Positions 44,215 through 52,821 of a stretch of DNA of 57,280 bases are shown here, in pieces. The notes under the pieces were generated by a model, which was not told the origin of the DNA, searched no databases, and saw nothing but the letters and a program-made list of their open reading frames with translations. The stretch's first letter is position 1, and every line of letters begins with the position of its first letter. The translations under genes and the position numbers were made by a program. This stretch comes from an uncultured Bacilli bacterium (GTDB lineage: Bacteria > Bacillota_I > Bacilli_A > RFN20 > CAG-631). The stretch lies in the NCBI GenBank assembly GCA_934201705.1, contig CAKPXF010000015.1:1-57280 (forward strand), given 5' to 3'.

Positions 44215-44955
44215 CTATTCTCCTTTACTTATTGAATCTAAATAATAAAGCATTATTGAAGTAGCAACGCCAACATTTAAGGAATCTATATTATTTGAAT
44301 GTTCAATTTTTACATTAATATCACTATCTTGTTGATTAATTAAGCTAACTCCACTACCTTCATTTCCAACGATTAACGCAAATTTATTAATTTCCTTTAA
44401 AGAATTTAAAGGAACACTTCTTGATGATAATGTTGAGGCTATAACACAAACATTATGCTCCTTTAATTTTTTAATTATTTCATTAACATTTCCATAAACA
44501 AAAGGAATCTTTAAGATAGCACCTTGTGAGCCTCTAATTACTTTATCATTATAAATATCAACTGAGCCATTACTTAAAATTATCATATCAACATTAAATG
44601 CTAAAGCTGTTCTAATAATAGTTCCCATATTACCAGGATCTGAAACGCCATCACAAATTAAATATCTATTTTTAGTATAATCAAGTTCGTATTTTTCTTT
44701 TTTTACAATAGCAATGATATTTTGTGGTGCTTCAACAGCTGATATTTTTTTTAAAATAGCATCAGAAACATAATATACCATCACTTTATCATTAATGTAG
44801 TTTTTATTAGTTGTGAAAATACATTCAATATCTTTAGCCATCGATATTAAATGCTCTCCTTCAATCAAATATTTATTTTCCCTATCACGATACTTCTTTT
44901 CCTTTAATTGTGCTGCATATACAACAATTTTATTACTTAATGATGTTATTTCCAT
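44215..44955 (-). CDS. TrmH-family (SpoU) RNA 2'-O-methyltransferase
   Basis: A 246-residue knot-fold methyltransferase that modifies tRNA or rRNA ribose. The three motifs are NMGTIIRTAL, ALIVGNEGSGVS and NVGVATSIMLYY. The N-terminal part is the SpoU-substrate-binding domain (REN KYLIEGEHLI region). The target nucleotide cannot be deduced. It is encoded 2 bases after the YgjP-like protease gene, probably one operon. Confidence 0.92.
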   Translation of the reverse strand: MEITSLSNKIVVYAAQLKEKKYRDRENKYLIEGEHLISMAKDIECIFTTNKNYINDKVMVYYVSDAILKKISAVEAPQNIIAIVKKEKYELDYTKNRYLICDGVSDPGNMGTIIRTALAFNVDMIILSNGSVDIYNDKVIRGSQGAILKIPFVYGNVNEIIKKLKEHNVCVIASTLSSRSVPLNSLKEINKFALIVGNEGSGVSLINQQDSDINVKIEHSNNIDSLNVGVATSIMLYYLDSISKGE

Positions 44956-44957
44956 AT

Positions 44958-45596
44958 TTAATTCTCCTTCAATTTTGCCTTTGCTAGTTTATAATCTTTA
45001 AAATAAGTAGATACAATCCTATAGAATTCTGGTGAATGATTAAATTGTAATGTGTGCGCTAGTTCATGAACTACAACATATTTAATACAAAAATCATCCT
45101 TAAATAATAATTCTAAAGCATATGAAACTTCATGCTTTTTTTTATTATAGCTTCCCCATCTTGTTTTTACATCCTTCACTGTTATCTTAGGAAAGCTACA
45201 TTGCAAATTCATTTCATTAAATGTATCCTTTGTAAGCAAAGTCATTTTTTTTAAAAATTCATTGGCGAACATTTTTTTTATTTGTTTTTTAAAATCAATT
45301 TCTTCATTTAAGAAAACAAAATTATCTGTATATTTAACAATACTATTTGATGGTATAATTTGATACTTATGATTTAAAATTGTAATATAATCATAAGCTT
45401 TCAATGATTTATTTTCTTTTATCATTTGTTTGTTTAATTGCTTGTTAATAAAATCTTGATTATTATTAATAAAACTATTAATCGTATCCTTAGATGTAAA
45501 AAAAGGCGCAGAAATGATAATAGTATTATCTTTCACACGCATATACATTCTTTTTATTTTTTTATAATTAATTTCAACTTTTGCTTCCATATACAT
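44958..45596 (-). CDS. YgjP-like zinc metalloprotease (DUF45)
   Basis: A 212-residue protein with the zinc motif HELAHTLQFNHS (HExxH plus a third ligand), preceded by TRWGSYNKKKHEVSYALELL. These are signatures of the YgjP/WLM family. The substrate is unknown. It starts on an ATG without signal peptide. It is followed by an RNA methyltransferase and a hydrolase on the same strand. Confidence 0.88.
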   Translation of the reverse strand: MYMEAKVEINYKKIKRMYMRVKDNTIIISAPFFTSKDTINSFINNNQDFINKQLNKQMIKENKSLKAYDYITILNHKYQIIPSNSIVKYTDNFVFLNEEIDFKKQIKKMFANEFLKKMTLLTKDTFNEMNLQCSFPKITVKDVKTRWGSYNKKKHEVSYALELLFKDDFCIKYVVVHELAHTLQFNHSPEFYRIVSTYFKDYKLAKAKLKEN

Positions 45597-45639
45597 ATAC
45601 CAATATATATAATAGCAAAAATTTTTATTTTTTTAAAGA

Positions 45640-46422
45640 TTAATTAACCCAAATTGTTGAATTTAATGGTATATTTTCATATAAATATTTTGAATCATTA
45701 AAGCTAAATCTAATACAACCATTTGATACTCTTTGCTTTAATCGATTATCTAAAACATTTTTATCTAAAGAATAAGGAAATGAATGAAGTAAATAAGATC
45801 CACTATATTGTAAATAATTATAGCAAATATAAGTATTATCTCTACTATAAAAATGAGTGCCTTTACTAGTTATGGTATAAAGGCCTCTTTTACTTGGCGT
45901 AACATTAGCACCGCTTGCACAATTAAGCCTTTTAATTAAAAAATAATAATTATCTTTTTTTTGTAATACATATGTTTCTATTCGATATAAATCCACCCAA
46001 ATAAGAAAATCTGTAGTTGAATTTAATGATGAATTATTTACATATAATTCAATTTCTCCATCACTTAAGCTATCTTTAGTTTTTGTCTCATCATTACTTA
46101 AAATAGTTACGTAATAGTTTAAATACCATTTATCCTCATTGTTTATTAGCAAATGATATTCTTTTCCATTTTGCTTATCTTCAATTACTTCTCCAAATAA
46201 TTCTTTTCCCTTTTCTACTATTTTTGCTTTAACAATATAAGGTATTACTTTTTGCTTAACCCTATCATATTCATTTTCATGTATTTCTTTATAATAATCG
46301 CTCATTGACTCACTTTCACTTTCGTTTAAACAATAATGTTCTTCATCATTAAATATGAAATAAGAAAATAAAAAAGAACATAATAAAAAAGTTAATGTAG
46401 TATACTTTAATAGCTTTAGCAT
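45640..46422 (-). CDS. L,D-transpeptidase
   Basis: A 260-residue exported protein with an N-terminal hydrophobic anchor (about 5-24) and a C-terminal YkuD catalytic domain (about 165-260). The catalytic region reads SNGCIRF instead of the usual SHGCIR. Cys and Arg are present but the preceding residue, normally His, is Asn. The partner region LHSFPYSLD is present. L,D-transpeptidases cross-link peptidoglycan at 3-3 bonds. The His to Asn change may reduce activity. RBS and start are ordinary. Confidence 0.85.
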   Translation of the reverse strand: MLKLLKYTTLTFLLCSFLFSYFIFNDEEHYCLNESESESMSDYYKEIHENEYDRVKQKVIPYIVKAKIVEKGKELFGEVIEDKQNGKEYHLLINNEDKWYLNYYVTILSNDETKTKDSLSDGEIELYVNNSSLNSTTDFLIWVDLYRIETYVLQKKDNYYFLIKRLNCASGANVTPSKRGLYTITSKGTHFYSRDNTYICYNYLQYSGSYLLHSFPYSLDKNVLDNRLKQRVSNGCIRFSFNDSKYLYENIPLNSTIWVN

Positions 46423-46460
46423 ATAATCACCATTATTAGTATTTACATTAATCTTTTAAA

Positions 46461-47468
46461 TTATATTAATTCTTTTAAAGAATAAATAACATAGGTTGGC
46501 TTAATTTCATCTTTATTTTTTAATCTTTTGAAATTGAAATAGCAAGTTTTAACATCGCTATTAATCCCAAGCTTAATATCACTAGATAGTGAATCTCCTA
46601 TAATTAAGGCTTCATCTTTGTTAAAATTTTTAATATAAGCACAGACATAATCCATAAATAATTTATTTGGCTTATTGTATTTTATTTCATCAGAAATAAA
46701 AGAATGAATAAAGAATTTATCGAGTTTTGCTTTCTTTACACGATATTTTTGTGTTTTATAAACGCCATTAGTTATAGCATAAATTTGTTTGTTTTTTTCA
46801 AGTTTCTTTAAAACAAGTTTAGCATCTTTCATTAAAAAAGCTTGCTTATTTAAATAATATCTATATGTGTTTTCAAAATCAATTGAAGCTACATTAATAT
46901 TATTTTTAACTAAAAATTCATCAAATCTTTTAATTAAGCATTCATCCCTACTAATAATTCCTTTTTCAACCATTTTCCAATATTTTATATTAGTTAAATG
47001 ATAATCATTTATTAGCTTATTAGTGGATTTTATATTATATTTATTAAAAGCTAGTGTTAAAGCTTTTCTTTCTGATTTTTCAAAGCTTAATAATGTATCA
47101 TCAACATCAAACAATAAATACTTGAAATTGTTTATAAAGTATAATCTATCAATATCTAGTTTTAGCATTTTATTTTCCTTTATAAAGCCAACCTCTCCTA
47201 AATTAGAAGACATTTTGTTTAAGCAATATATATTTTTAGTTTTATTAGTTAAAAATTTACAAAATAATCTGATTATTGAAGTTTCATAATTATATTTATA
47301 ATATTTTTTATTAATTCTCTTATACATAAAATAAGCTTCATTGTCAGTTAATCTTAATGATATATAAGCTATTAAAGAGTCATTTATTAAAACATTATAT
47401 AAGCTAGTACCTTTTACTTTATTATTATTCTTTCCTCTTAAAATTTTAATATTATCAAGTTTTAGCAT
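46461..47468 (-). CDS. GNAT-like domain fused to HAD hydrolase
   Basis: A 335-residue protein of two parts. Residues 1-105 look like a degenerate GNAT acyltransferase fold (LIAYISLRLTDNEAYFMYKRI... then GEVGFIKENKMLKL). Residues 118-335 are a HAD-superfamily hydrolase (YjjG-like) with motif I FDVDDTLL, motif II AITNG, a Lys in the KYNKP region and motif III IGDSLSSD. HAD enzymes of this group remove phosphate from small metabolites. The fusion is not one I recognise; acyl-CoA binding is doubtful. It lies downstream of rpsO on the same strand. Confidence 0.8.
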   Translation of the reverse strand: MLKLDNIKILRGKNNNKVKGTSLYNVLINDSLIAYISLRLTDNEAYFMYKRINKKYYKYNYETSIIRLFCKFLTNKTKNIYCLNKMSSNLGEVGFIKENKMLKLDIDRLYFINNFKYLLFDVDDTLLSFEKSERKALTLAFNKYNIKSTNKLINDYHLTNIKYWKMVEKGIISRDECLIKRFDEFLVKNNINVASIDFENTYRYYLNKQAFLMKDAKLVLKKLEKNKQIYAITNGVYKTQKYRVKKAKLDKFFIHSFISDEIKYNKPNKLFMDYVCAYIKNFNKDEALIIGDSLSSDIKLGINSDVKTCYFNFKRLKNKDEIKPTYVIYSLKELI

Positions 47469-47485
47469 AAATACCTCCTATAAAG

Positions 47486-47513
47486 AAAAAAACTGAAAAT
47501 TAATTCAGTTTTT
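47486..47513 (-). terminator. Terminator of rpsO
   Basis: AAAAACTGAA/TTCAGTTTTT perfect stem, six-base loop, T-run on the minus strand. It lies a few bases after the rpsO stop. Confidence 0.85.
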
Positions 47514-47515
47514 AA

Positions 47516-47782
47516 TTAACCACGAATTCCTAGTTTCTTAACTAATGCTGCATAACGTTCATAATCTTTCTTTTCAAGGTAGTCAAGTAAAGCATGTCTT
47601 TGTGCAACAAGTCTTAATAATCCACGACTATTGTGGTGGTCATTCTTATGAGTCTTAACGTGCTCAGTAAGATATTTAATTCTTGCAGTTAATAAAGCAA
47701 CTTGAACTTCAGTAGAACCAGTATCTTGTTCGTTTTGTCCATATTCCTTTACGATTTCTGCTACAGCTTCTTTTGTTAACAT
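47516..47782 (-). CDS. rpsO: Ribosomal protein S15
   Basis: An 88-residue primary 16S-binding small-subunit protein with standard length and family signatures (EYGQNEQDTGSTEVQVALLT, HKNDHHNSRGLLRLVAQRHALLDYLEKKD). RBS GGAGGA. Upstream on the minus strand TTGCTA, 17 bases, TATAAT gives a promoter. The leader of about 75 nt may hold an S15 autoregulation element, but I cannot confirm a structure. In Bacillus rpsO directly follows ribF; here about 5 kb intervene. Confidence 0.97.
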   Translation of the reverse strand: MLTKEAVAEIVKEYGQNEQDTGSTEVQVALLTARIKYLTEHVKTHKNDHHNSRGLLRLVAQRHALLDYLEKKDYERYAALVKKLGIRG

Positions 47783-47863
47783 ATTATTTATCCTCCTATT
47801 AACATTTAATGGCGTAAACGAAGAAACAATTGGAGATTTTGTATCTAAGTAGACGTCTATTTG

Positions 47864-47892
47864 ATTATATAATATTTTAATATTTTTAGCAA
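47864..47892 (-). promoter_or_regulatory. Promoter of rpsO
   Basis: On the minus strand TTGCTA (47887-47892), 17-base spacer, TATAAT (47864-47869). It stands just before the left edge of the mobile remnant, so the insertion left the promoter intact. Confidence 0.65.
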
Positions 47893-47917
47893 TTATTATT
47901 TTAAAAATTAAACATTT

Positions 47918-48082
47918 TGTTAATTGAAAAAGTAAATTTTACCTTAAAAAGCAACTCGGCGAGTTTGCAATTGTTAATTTTGCAATGTAAACTATATGTA
48001 GAGTCTAGGATAACGGGAACATTAGGACCTATATGGCTAATAATAAAAAGTTTTTAACAAGTAAAAAATATAATAAACATTT
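47918..48082 (+). mobile_element. IS30-type 5' end, left copy
   Basis: About 165 bases are repeated in inverted orientation at 51078-51246 with roughly 90% identity. They contain GCAACTCG-N-CGAGTTTGC, a near-palindrome, and lead into the first codons of an IS30-like transposase (MANNKKFLTS). The copy is therefore the upstream end of an IS30-family element. The two inverted copies bound the island. Confidence 0.7.
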
Positions 48083-48420
48083 TGATGTGGATGAAAGTAA
48101 TAAAATTAAGAAGATTATTGAAGATAATAGAGATTCTAGTGGCTCATTAACTATAACTTTAAATAGTATTGGAGAAATGTTGCAAAAAGATCCTACTACC
48201 ATTTCAAAAGAGGTAAAAAAATATAGAATTCAAAAAAGATATTGTGACATCATTTCATAGTCGCTCTTGTATGAATTATTCAAAATGTGAAAAGAAACAT
48301 TAACATCATCAAGGGAAGGTATTAATGTTAAACAAGAAGAATTCAAAGAAATGGATGATGCTATTTATAAGGAATTAATTAATAAAAAGTAGCCACTATC
48401 TCACATTTATTATGCTAACA
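48033..48420 (+). pseudogene. IS30-family transposase remnant
   Basis: The frame from 48033 codes 75 residues with the IS30 N-terminal HTH (IGEMLQKDPTTISKEVKKYR) and then stops. Beyond the stop, fragments in other frames (EEFKEMDDAIYKELINKK, then LSHIYYANSASFKVSLRIVY) match the next part of such transposases. The catalytic DDE region is absent. The element is dead. Confidence 0.65.
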
Positions 48421-48531
48421 GCGCTTCATTTAAAGTTTCATTAAGAATAGTTTATCTTTATTTTGGTAAAACATAGAAAGCACTTTTAGTCACTCAAAAA
48501 TTACCGCAAAAATCATTCAAAAACGGCATAT

Positions 48532-48606
48532 GCTGGTGTGGCTCAGCGATAGAGCACCACCTTGGTAAGGCAGGGGTCACGGGTTCGATTCCAGTCAATA
48601 GCTCCA
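48532..48606 (+). pseudogene. Damaged tRNA-Thr (GGU)-like sequence
   Basis: The 5' half is tRNA-Thr-like: GCTGGTG acceptor, GGCTCAGC D-arm, anticodon loop TTGGTAA (GGT). The T-arm CGGGTTCGATTCC is partly intact. The 3' half fails: the anticodon stem partner reads GGCAG instead of GGTGG, and the acceptor CAATAGC does not pair with GCTGGTG. A CCA end remains. The change in the 3' half next to an integrase gene pointing toward it suggests an integration scar. Confidence 0.65.
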
Positions 48607-48611
48607 TTATT

Positions 48612-48658
48612 AAAAACCCTTGAAGCCCTAGTAAATTAGGTACTTTCAAGGGTTTTTC
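48612..48658. terminator. Bidirectional hairpin after tRNA-like sequence
   Basis: AAAAACCCTTGAA and TTCAAGGGTTTTT form a 13-bp stem with T-runs on both strands. It would stop transcription of the tRNA-like sequence and of the integrase remnant. Confidence 0.75.
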
Positions 48659-48746
48659 TATTGCAAAAAATTTTGCTTAATTTTAGGCTAAAAATACAAT
48701 AGGTGTAGTAAACTGCAACAAAAAGTGTAGTAAATTTGCACTAAAT

Positions 48747-49460
48747 TTAGTGCAAATTTACATTTTGTTTTCTTAAAATCTCATTTTCATTTAGTCTATC
48801 GTTTAAACGATTTGTGTTTTCATTTACATAATCACTGCTGGCATTGCTGTAGACTGTGATTGTTGTTTTCACGTCTTTGAGACCTAAAAGTTGTTGAATT
48901 ACTTTTGGATTTTCGTTAAGTTAAAACAACATATTTGAAAATGTGTGTCTAAGCCCATGAAAATGTATGTTTAAATCTCACAAATGATTTCGCCTAATAA
49001 ACCTATTAAATATAACTCTACACCCTGAATATGTGCGAATTATGCCATCATCAGTTGCAAACACATAAACATTAGGATTTGTTAAATTTAATTCCACATC
49101 AATGGAATGCTTATGTTGTTTTCCTTTCTAAGCAATAAGTTCGTTATAAACAATGTCGGTCATTGGCACTTCTCTCACAGAGCAAGCTGTTTTTGTGCCA
49201 CTTTCTATTGCTGTTCTTTCAACTATGTTTCCATTGCTATCAAACTTTGTATCTTTCGTTTCGGCTTGTGTAACCTTAATTATTCTTTTTGCAAAATCTA
49301 TATATTTCCATTCAAGAGCAATGGCTTCGCCACTACGAAGTCCTGCAAACATCATCAAATAACACATGGGTTTAATAAAGTTCGCTAAGCCTTTTTCTAG
49401 TGCATTTAAAAATCTATCTCTTTCTTCTGATGGAATTACCTTGTTTTGTTACTTTTTAAT
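48747..49460 (-). pseudogene. Tyrosine recombinase (integrase) pseudogene
   Basis: Minus-strand fragments spell an integrase catalytic domain in order: IPSEERDRFLNALEKGL, then MFAGLRSGEAIALEW (box I, Arg), HFHGLRHTFSNMLF (HxxR box), a stop, then NENPKVIQQLLGLKDVKTTITVYSN (catalytic Tyr). At least two stops or shifts break the frame, and the N-terminal DNA-binding part is missing. The 3' end points to the damaged tRNA, the usual arrangement of a tRNA-targeting integrase. Confidence 0.8.
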
Positions 49461-49464
49461 ATTT

Positions 49465-50766
49465 TTACAAATCAATAGCATTTTCTTCTAACAAGAATTG
49501 TTGGATGCCAATGTATAGTATACCTCGTTCATCGTGCCAAGGAATTATATTATCTTTAACAACTACAATTTTTTTAAAAGAATCTGCAATTTTGTTTAAT
49601 GATTTAGTTTCTTGTTCTTTCTTGTCTTCGCTGTCTATATTTAATGCAGATTGAATATAATATCTTTTGCTATTTTTATTAGCAACAAAATCAATTTCAA
49701 GTTGTGTTCTTTTGCTTTTCCCAAGTTCATCTTTATAATTATATTCTACAACTCCAACATCAACGTCAAATTCTCTAAATAATAATTCATTGTATATTAT
49801 ATTTTCCATAATGTGATTCTCTTCTTGCTGTCTAAAATTAAGTCGTGCATTTCTCAAGCCTATATCAGTAAAGTAATATTTTAATGGTGTATAAATATAT
49901 TTTTTACCTTTAACATCGTATCTGTAGGACTTGCTCAAAATAAACGCATCAATTAGGTAATCCAAATAAGTGCTAATAGTCTCCGAAGATATTTTAATTT
50001 GTTTATTTGAAGCAAAAGAATTTGCAAGTTTTGTAGGATTTGTTAAAGAACCAATGGAAGAAGATATAAAATTTAATAAATCTTCAAAGATTTCTTTACT
50101 ATTTGTTATATTATTTCTATCCAAAACATCTGTAATGTATGTTTTTGTAAACAAATCTTTTAAGTATTTGCTTTTTTCTTCATGTGTTTTTTTTGTTACA
50201 GCAAGTGGCATGCCACCATAGGTAAGATACTCTTGCCAAGCATTTGTTTTGTCTTCAGTATAAGATGTATAGAATTCTTTGAAGGTTAGTGGATTTACTC
50301 TAATCTCATCCCCTCTATCTTTAAATTCTGTCAATATATCTGATGACAACATTTTTGAATTACTGCCAGTTACATACAAATCAACATTAGATAATTTCAT
50401 GAGTCCTAACAACGTATCGACAAAACCAATTTTTGAATTTTTATCAATAATGTATGGATTTTGAATTTCTTCAACTTTTTGAATTTCATCAATAAACACA
50501 TAAAATAATTGTTTCTTATCTTTAGTTAAATTTCTTATATAGTTATCTAATTCAATTGGATTTCTATATTTCGCATTTTTAATTTCGTCTAAAGCAAGCT
50601 CAATTATCTGACTATCCTTAACACCAATCGAATTTAAATAGTCGTGATATATATTAAAAAGCAAATAAGACTTTCCACATCTACGAATTCCTGTTATGAC
50701 CTTAATTAATCCATTTTCTCTTTTATTTATTAGTTTATTTAGATAAAATTCTCTTTTAATCCGCAT
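49465..50766 (-). CDS. ATP-binding protein, AAA_14/DUF4143 type
   Basis: An intact 433-residue ATPase. Walker A is GIRRCGKSYLL (about 26-36), Walker B FYVFIDEIQKVEE (about 88-100), and a sensor region is LYVTGSNSKML. A winged-helix part and the C-terminal DUF4143 follow (KYYFTDIGLRNARLNFRQQEENHIMENIIYNELLFR, ending in a nuclease-like ELDFVA). These proteins are widespread with no established function. The gene lies inside the decayed island and is the only intact gene there. Its promoter is enclosed by two copies of a palindromic element. ATG 50766 follows AAGGAG. Confidence 0.9.
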   Translation of the reverse strand: MRIKREFYLNKLINKRENGLIKVITGIRRCGKSYLLFNIYHDYLNSIGVKDSQIIELALDEIKNAKYRNPIELDNYIRNLTKDKKQLFYVFIDEIQKVEEIQNPYIIDKNSKIGFVDTLLGLMKLSNVDLYVTGSNSKMLSSDILTEFKDRGDEIRVNPLTFKEFYTSYTEDKTNAWQEYLTYGGMPLAVTKKTHEEKSKYLKDLFTKTYITDVLDRNNITNSKEIFEDLLNFISSSIGSLTNPTKLANSFASNKQIKISSETISTYLDYLIDAFILSKSYRYDVKGKKYIYTPLKYYFTDIGLRNARLNFRQQEENHIMENIIYNELLFREFDVDVGVVEYNYKDELGKSKRTQLEIDFVANKNSKRYYIQSALNIDSEDKKEQETKSLNKIADSFKKIVVVKDNIIPWHDERGILYIGIQQFLLEENAIDL

Positions 50767-50782
50767 AGTTAACTCCTTATTA

Positions 50783-50887
50783 TTTTGCGTAAATACGCAT
50801 TTTTATCAGTTACATTTTATCAAAGTTATAAAATAAAGTCAATCGACACATCTAAAATTTTTGCGTAAATACGCATTTTTATCAGTT
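50783..50887 (-). promoter_or_regulatory. Promoter between two identical palindromic operators
   Basis: A 29-base sequence is repeated exactly at 50783-50811 and 50859-50887, 76 bases apart. Each contains the palindrome TGCGTA-AA-TACGCA followed by TTTTTATCAGTT. Between them on the minus strand are TTGACT (50837-50842), 17 bases, and TAAAAT (50814-50819). A regulator bound to both copies would control the AAA_14 gene, perhaps the product itself. Confidence 0.75.
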
Positions 50888-51010
50888 GCTCTATCAGTTC
50901 TCATTAGTCAAAGATATTTTAAATATGAATAGTCTACAAAACCTTTAGGCAGTTTTATATAGTTTTAGAATACTTAAATTTACTAAATTTTTGCATTTAT
51001 ATGTAAAAAA

Positions 51011-51028
51011 AGTGATTTAATAATCACT
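51011..51028 (-). terminator. Terminator near right IS30 remnant
   Basis: AGTGATT/AATCACT with a short loop and a minus-strand run of seven T. It is probably the 3' end of the deleted right-hand transposase. Confidence 0.55.
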
Positions 51029-51077
51029 CAAAATTAACACGGCGAAAAATTTTCATCATGTTTTGCTATAATTATAA

Positions 51078-51246
51078 ATGTTTATTATATTTTTCACTTG
51101 TTAAAAACTTTTTATTATTAGCCATATAGGTCCTCCTATCCCACTATCCTAGGCTCAACATACAGTTTACATTGCAAAATTAACAATTGCAAACTCGTCG
51201 AGTTGCTTTTTTAAGGTGAAATTTACTTTTTCATTCAACGAATACA
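51078..51246 (-). mobile_element. IS30-type 5' end, right copy
   Basis: Inverted copy of 47918-48082. The minus strand holds the same GCAACTCG-N-CGAGTTTGC, the AGGAGGACCTAT ribosome binding site and the first 14 codons of the transposase (MANNKKFLTSEKYN...) before a stop. Its ribosome binding site is better preserved than that of the left copy. The transposase body is deleted. Confidence 0.7.
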
Positions 51247-51339
51247 ACATTTTTTATGATTATTTTTTGTAAAATACAATATTTCTTTATCTTAATTAAT
51301 AATTGAACTATAATAAAGCTATAAAATCTAGGAGGGCAT

Positions 51340-52545
51340 ATGAATATTTTTAAAAGAATCATAATAAGACTATATCAAAAAATTTTGTATTTATTTTCTT
51401 TGCTTTTAAATTTTAAAGAGCCTTTAGTTATTAGTGGTAAAGATTCATTTAATAGGCTAGTTGAAGAACTAAAAAAACATAATTTTAAACATGTATTTTT
51501 GGTTACTGGCAAAAGAATTCATTCCTTAAAATTAGATGAATTATTAACAAAATTATTGGATAATGAAAATATTAAATATACTTTGTATTTTGATTTTACA
51601 ACTGACCCTACAATAAAACAAATTAATGATGGCGCTAATTTATATATAAATAACAAATGTGATTGCATAGTGGCAATTGGTGGAGGCTCTATTATGGATG
51701 GAGCTAAAGGAATAGGAATTAAAGTAAATAATAAGAAAGATTTAATTAAAATGAAAGGCTTATTAAGGGTTAAGCATAAACTTCCTTTTAATGTTTTAAT
51801 TCCAACAACAGCAGGAAGTGGAAGTGAAGTATCAATTGCTGCCGTAATTATAAATGAAGATAACAAAGAAAAATTTCCAATTGAGGATTTAAAGTTAATT
51901 CCAAATGTTGTTGCTTTAAACCCTAATCTATTAGTAAATCTACCTACATTTATTACTGCTTATACAGGAATGGATGCTCTAACCCATGCTATTGAAGCAT
52001 ATTTAGGTAATTCAAACACAAAAGAAAGTAATAAAAATGCTTTAGAAGCAATAAAGCTTATTTTTAATAATTTACAGACATCTTATTTAAATAATAACGA
52101 TTTAAATGCTAAAAATAATATGCAAATAGCAGCATATAAAGCAGGACGAGCCTTTTCAAGAGCTTATGTTGGTTATGTTCATGCATTATCTCACGCAATT
52201 GGTGGTTATTTTAATGTTCCACATGGACTTGCAAATGCAATATTACTACCTTATGTCTTATTAGAATACGATAAATATGCTTATAAAAAGCTTTCTAAAA
52301 TCTATGATTACCTATATGGCAAAAATATTTTAACTAATAAAGAAAAAGCTAGTAGTATTATAAATATGATTATTAAATTAAATAATGATTTAAGCATTCC
52401 AAATAAATTTGAGATAAAAATAAACGAAAAAGATATTGATATTTTAATTAAAAGAGCTATTAAAGAATCAATACCTTTATATCCTGTTTGTAAATTATTT
52501 ACATATCAAAACTTTAAAAATGTTATTATAAAAGCTTTTAATTAA
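51340..52545 (+). CDS. Iron-containing alcohol dehydrogenase
   Basis: A 401-residue Fe-ADH family enzyme. NAD(P) binding site AIGGGSIMDGAKGIG (about 117-131) and TAGSGSEVS. Metal ligands are in DALTHAIEAYLG (Asp, His) and HALSHAIGGYFNVPHGLANAILLP (His, His). It reduces aldehydes or oxidises alcohols in fermentation. RBS GGAGG. It is one of the few plus-strand genes in this part and lies in the interval that separates ribF from rpsO. Substrate cannot be told. Confidence 0.92.
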   Translation: MNIFKRIIIRLYQKILYLFSLLLNFKEPLVISGKDSFNRLVEELKKHNFKHVFLVTGKRIHSLKLDELLTKLLDNENIKYTLYFDFTTDPTIKQINDGANLYINNKCDCIVAIGGGSIMDGAKGIGIKVNNKKDLIKMKGLLRVKHKLPFNVLIPTTAGSGSEVSIAAVIINEDNKEKFPIEDLKLIPNVVALNPNLLVNLPTFITAYTGMDALTHAIEAYLGNSNTKESNKNALEAIKLIFNNLQTSYLNNNDLNAKNNMQIAAYKAGRAFSRAYVGYVHALSHAIGGYFNVPHGLANAILLPYVLLEYDKYAYKKLSKIYDYLYGKNILTNKEKASSIINMIIKLNNDLSIPNKFEIKINEKDIDILIKRAIKESIPLYPVCKLFTYQNFKNVIIKAFN

Positions 52546-52801
52546 TAATGCTAGGAATTAAGCTTAATTGAATAAATATACAAATTAAAGATAATACAAT
52601 AGCAATACTTGAAAAGAATAATGCCTTATCAAGTTTTTCAACATGCAAATAATTAACATAATTCATTTTAATATTTAAAGCCATTATTAAACTTGGAATA
52701 GCAAATATTAAGCCAAAGCCATAAAAAATTGCTAAAATAATTGCTAGAAAACTAAAAAAATGTAATTGCTTTAAAATACTATAATAGGTTATCTTATCCA
52801 T
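52538..52801 (-). CDS. Small membrane protein, unknown
   Basis: An 87-residue protein with two or three hydrophobic helices (about 13-42 and 59-83) and a short polar centre. No recognised family, though its size and helices recall DUF4190-like proteins. It ends 8 bases inside the Fe-ADH gene (convergent) and lies 20 bases downstream of ribF on the same strand, so it may be in the truB-ribF transcript. Confidence 0.6.
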   Translation of the reverse strand: MDKITYYSILKQLHFFSFLAIILAIFYGFGLIFAIPSLIMALNIKMNYVNYLHVEKLDKALFFSSIAIVLSLICIFIQLSLIPSIIN

Positions 52802-52821
52802 TTTATCACCAATTATAGTAT

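Noticed and set aside
47783..47857. S15 leader autoregulatory RNA before rpsO
   Set aside because: The leader is present, but I could not build a convincing conserved structure by eye.
49107..49388. Plus-strand open frames of 69-93 codons
   Set aside because: They are opposite to integrase pseudogene fragments that match a known family, so they are shadows.
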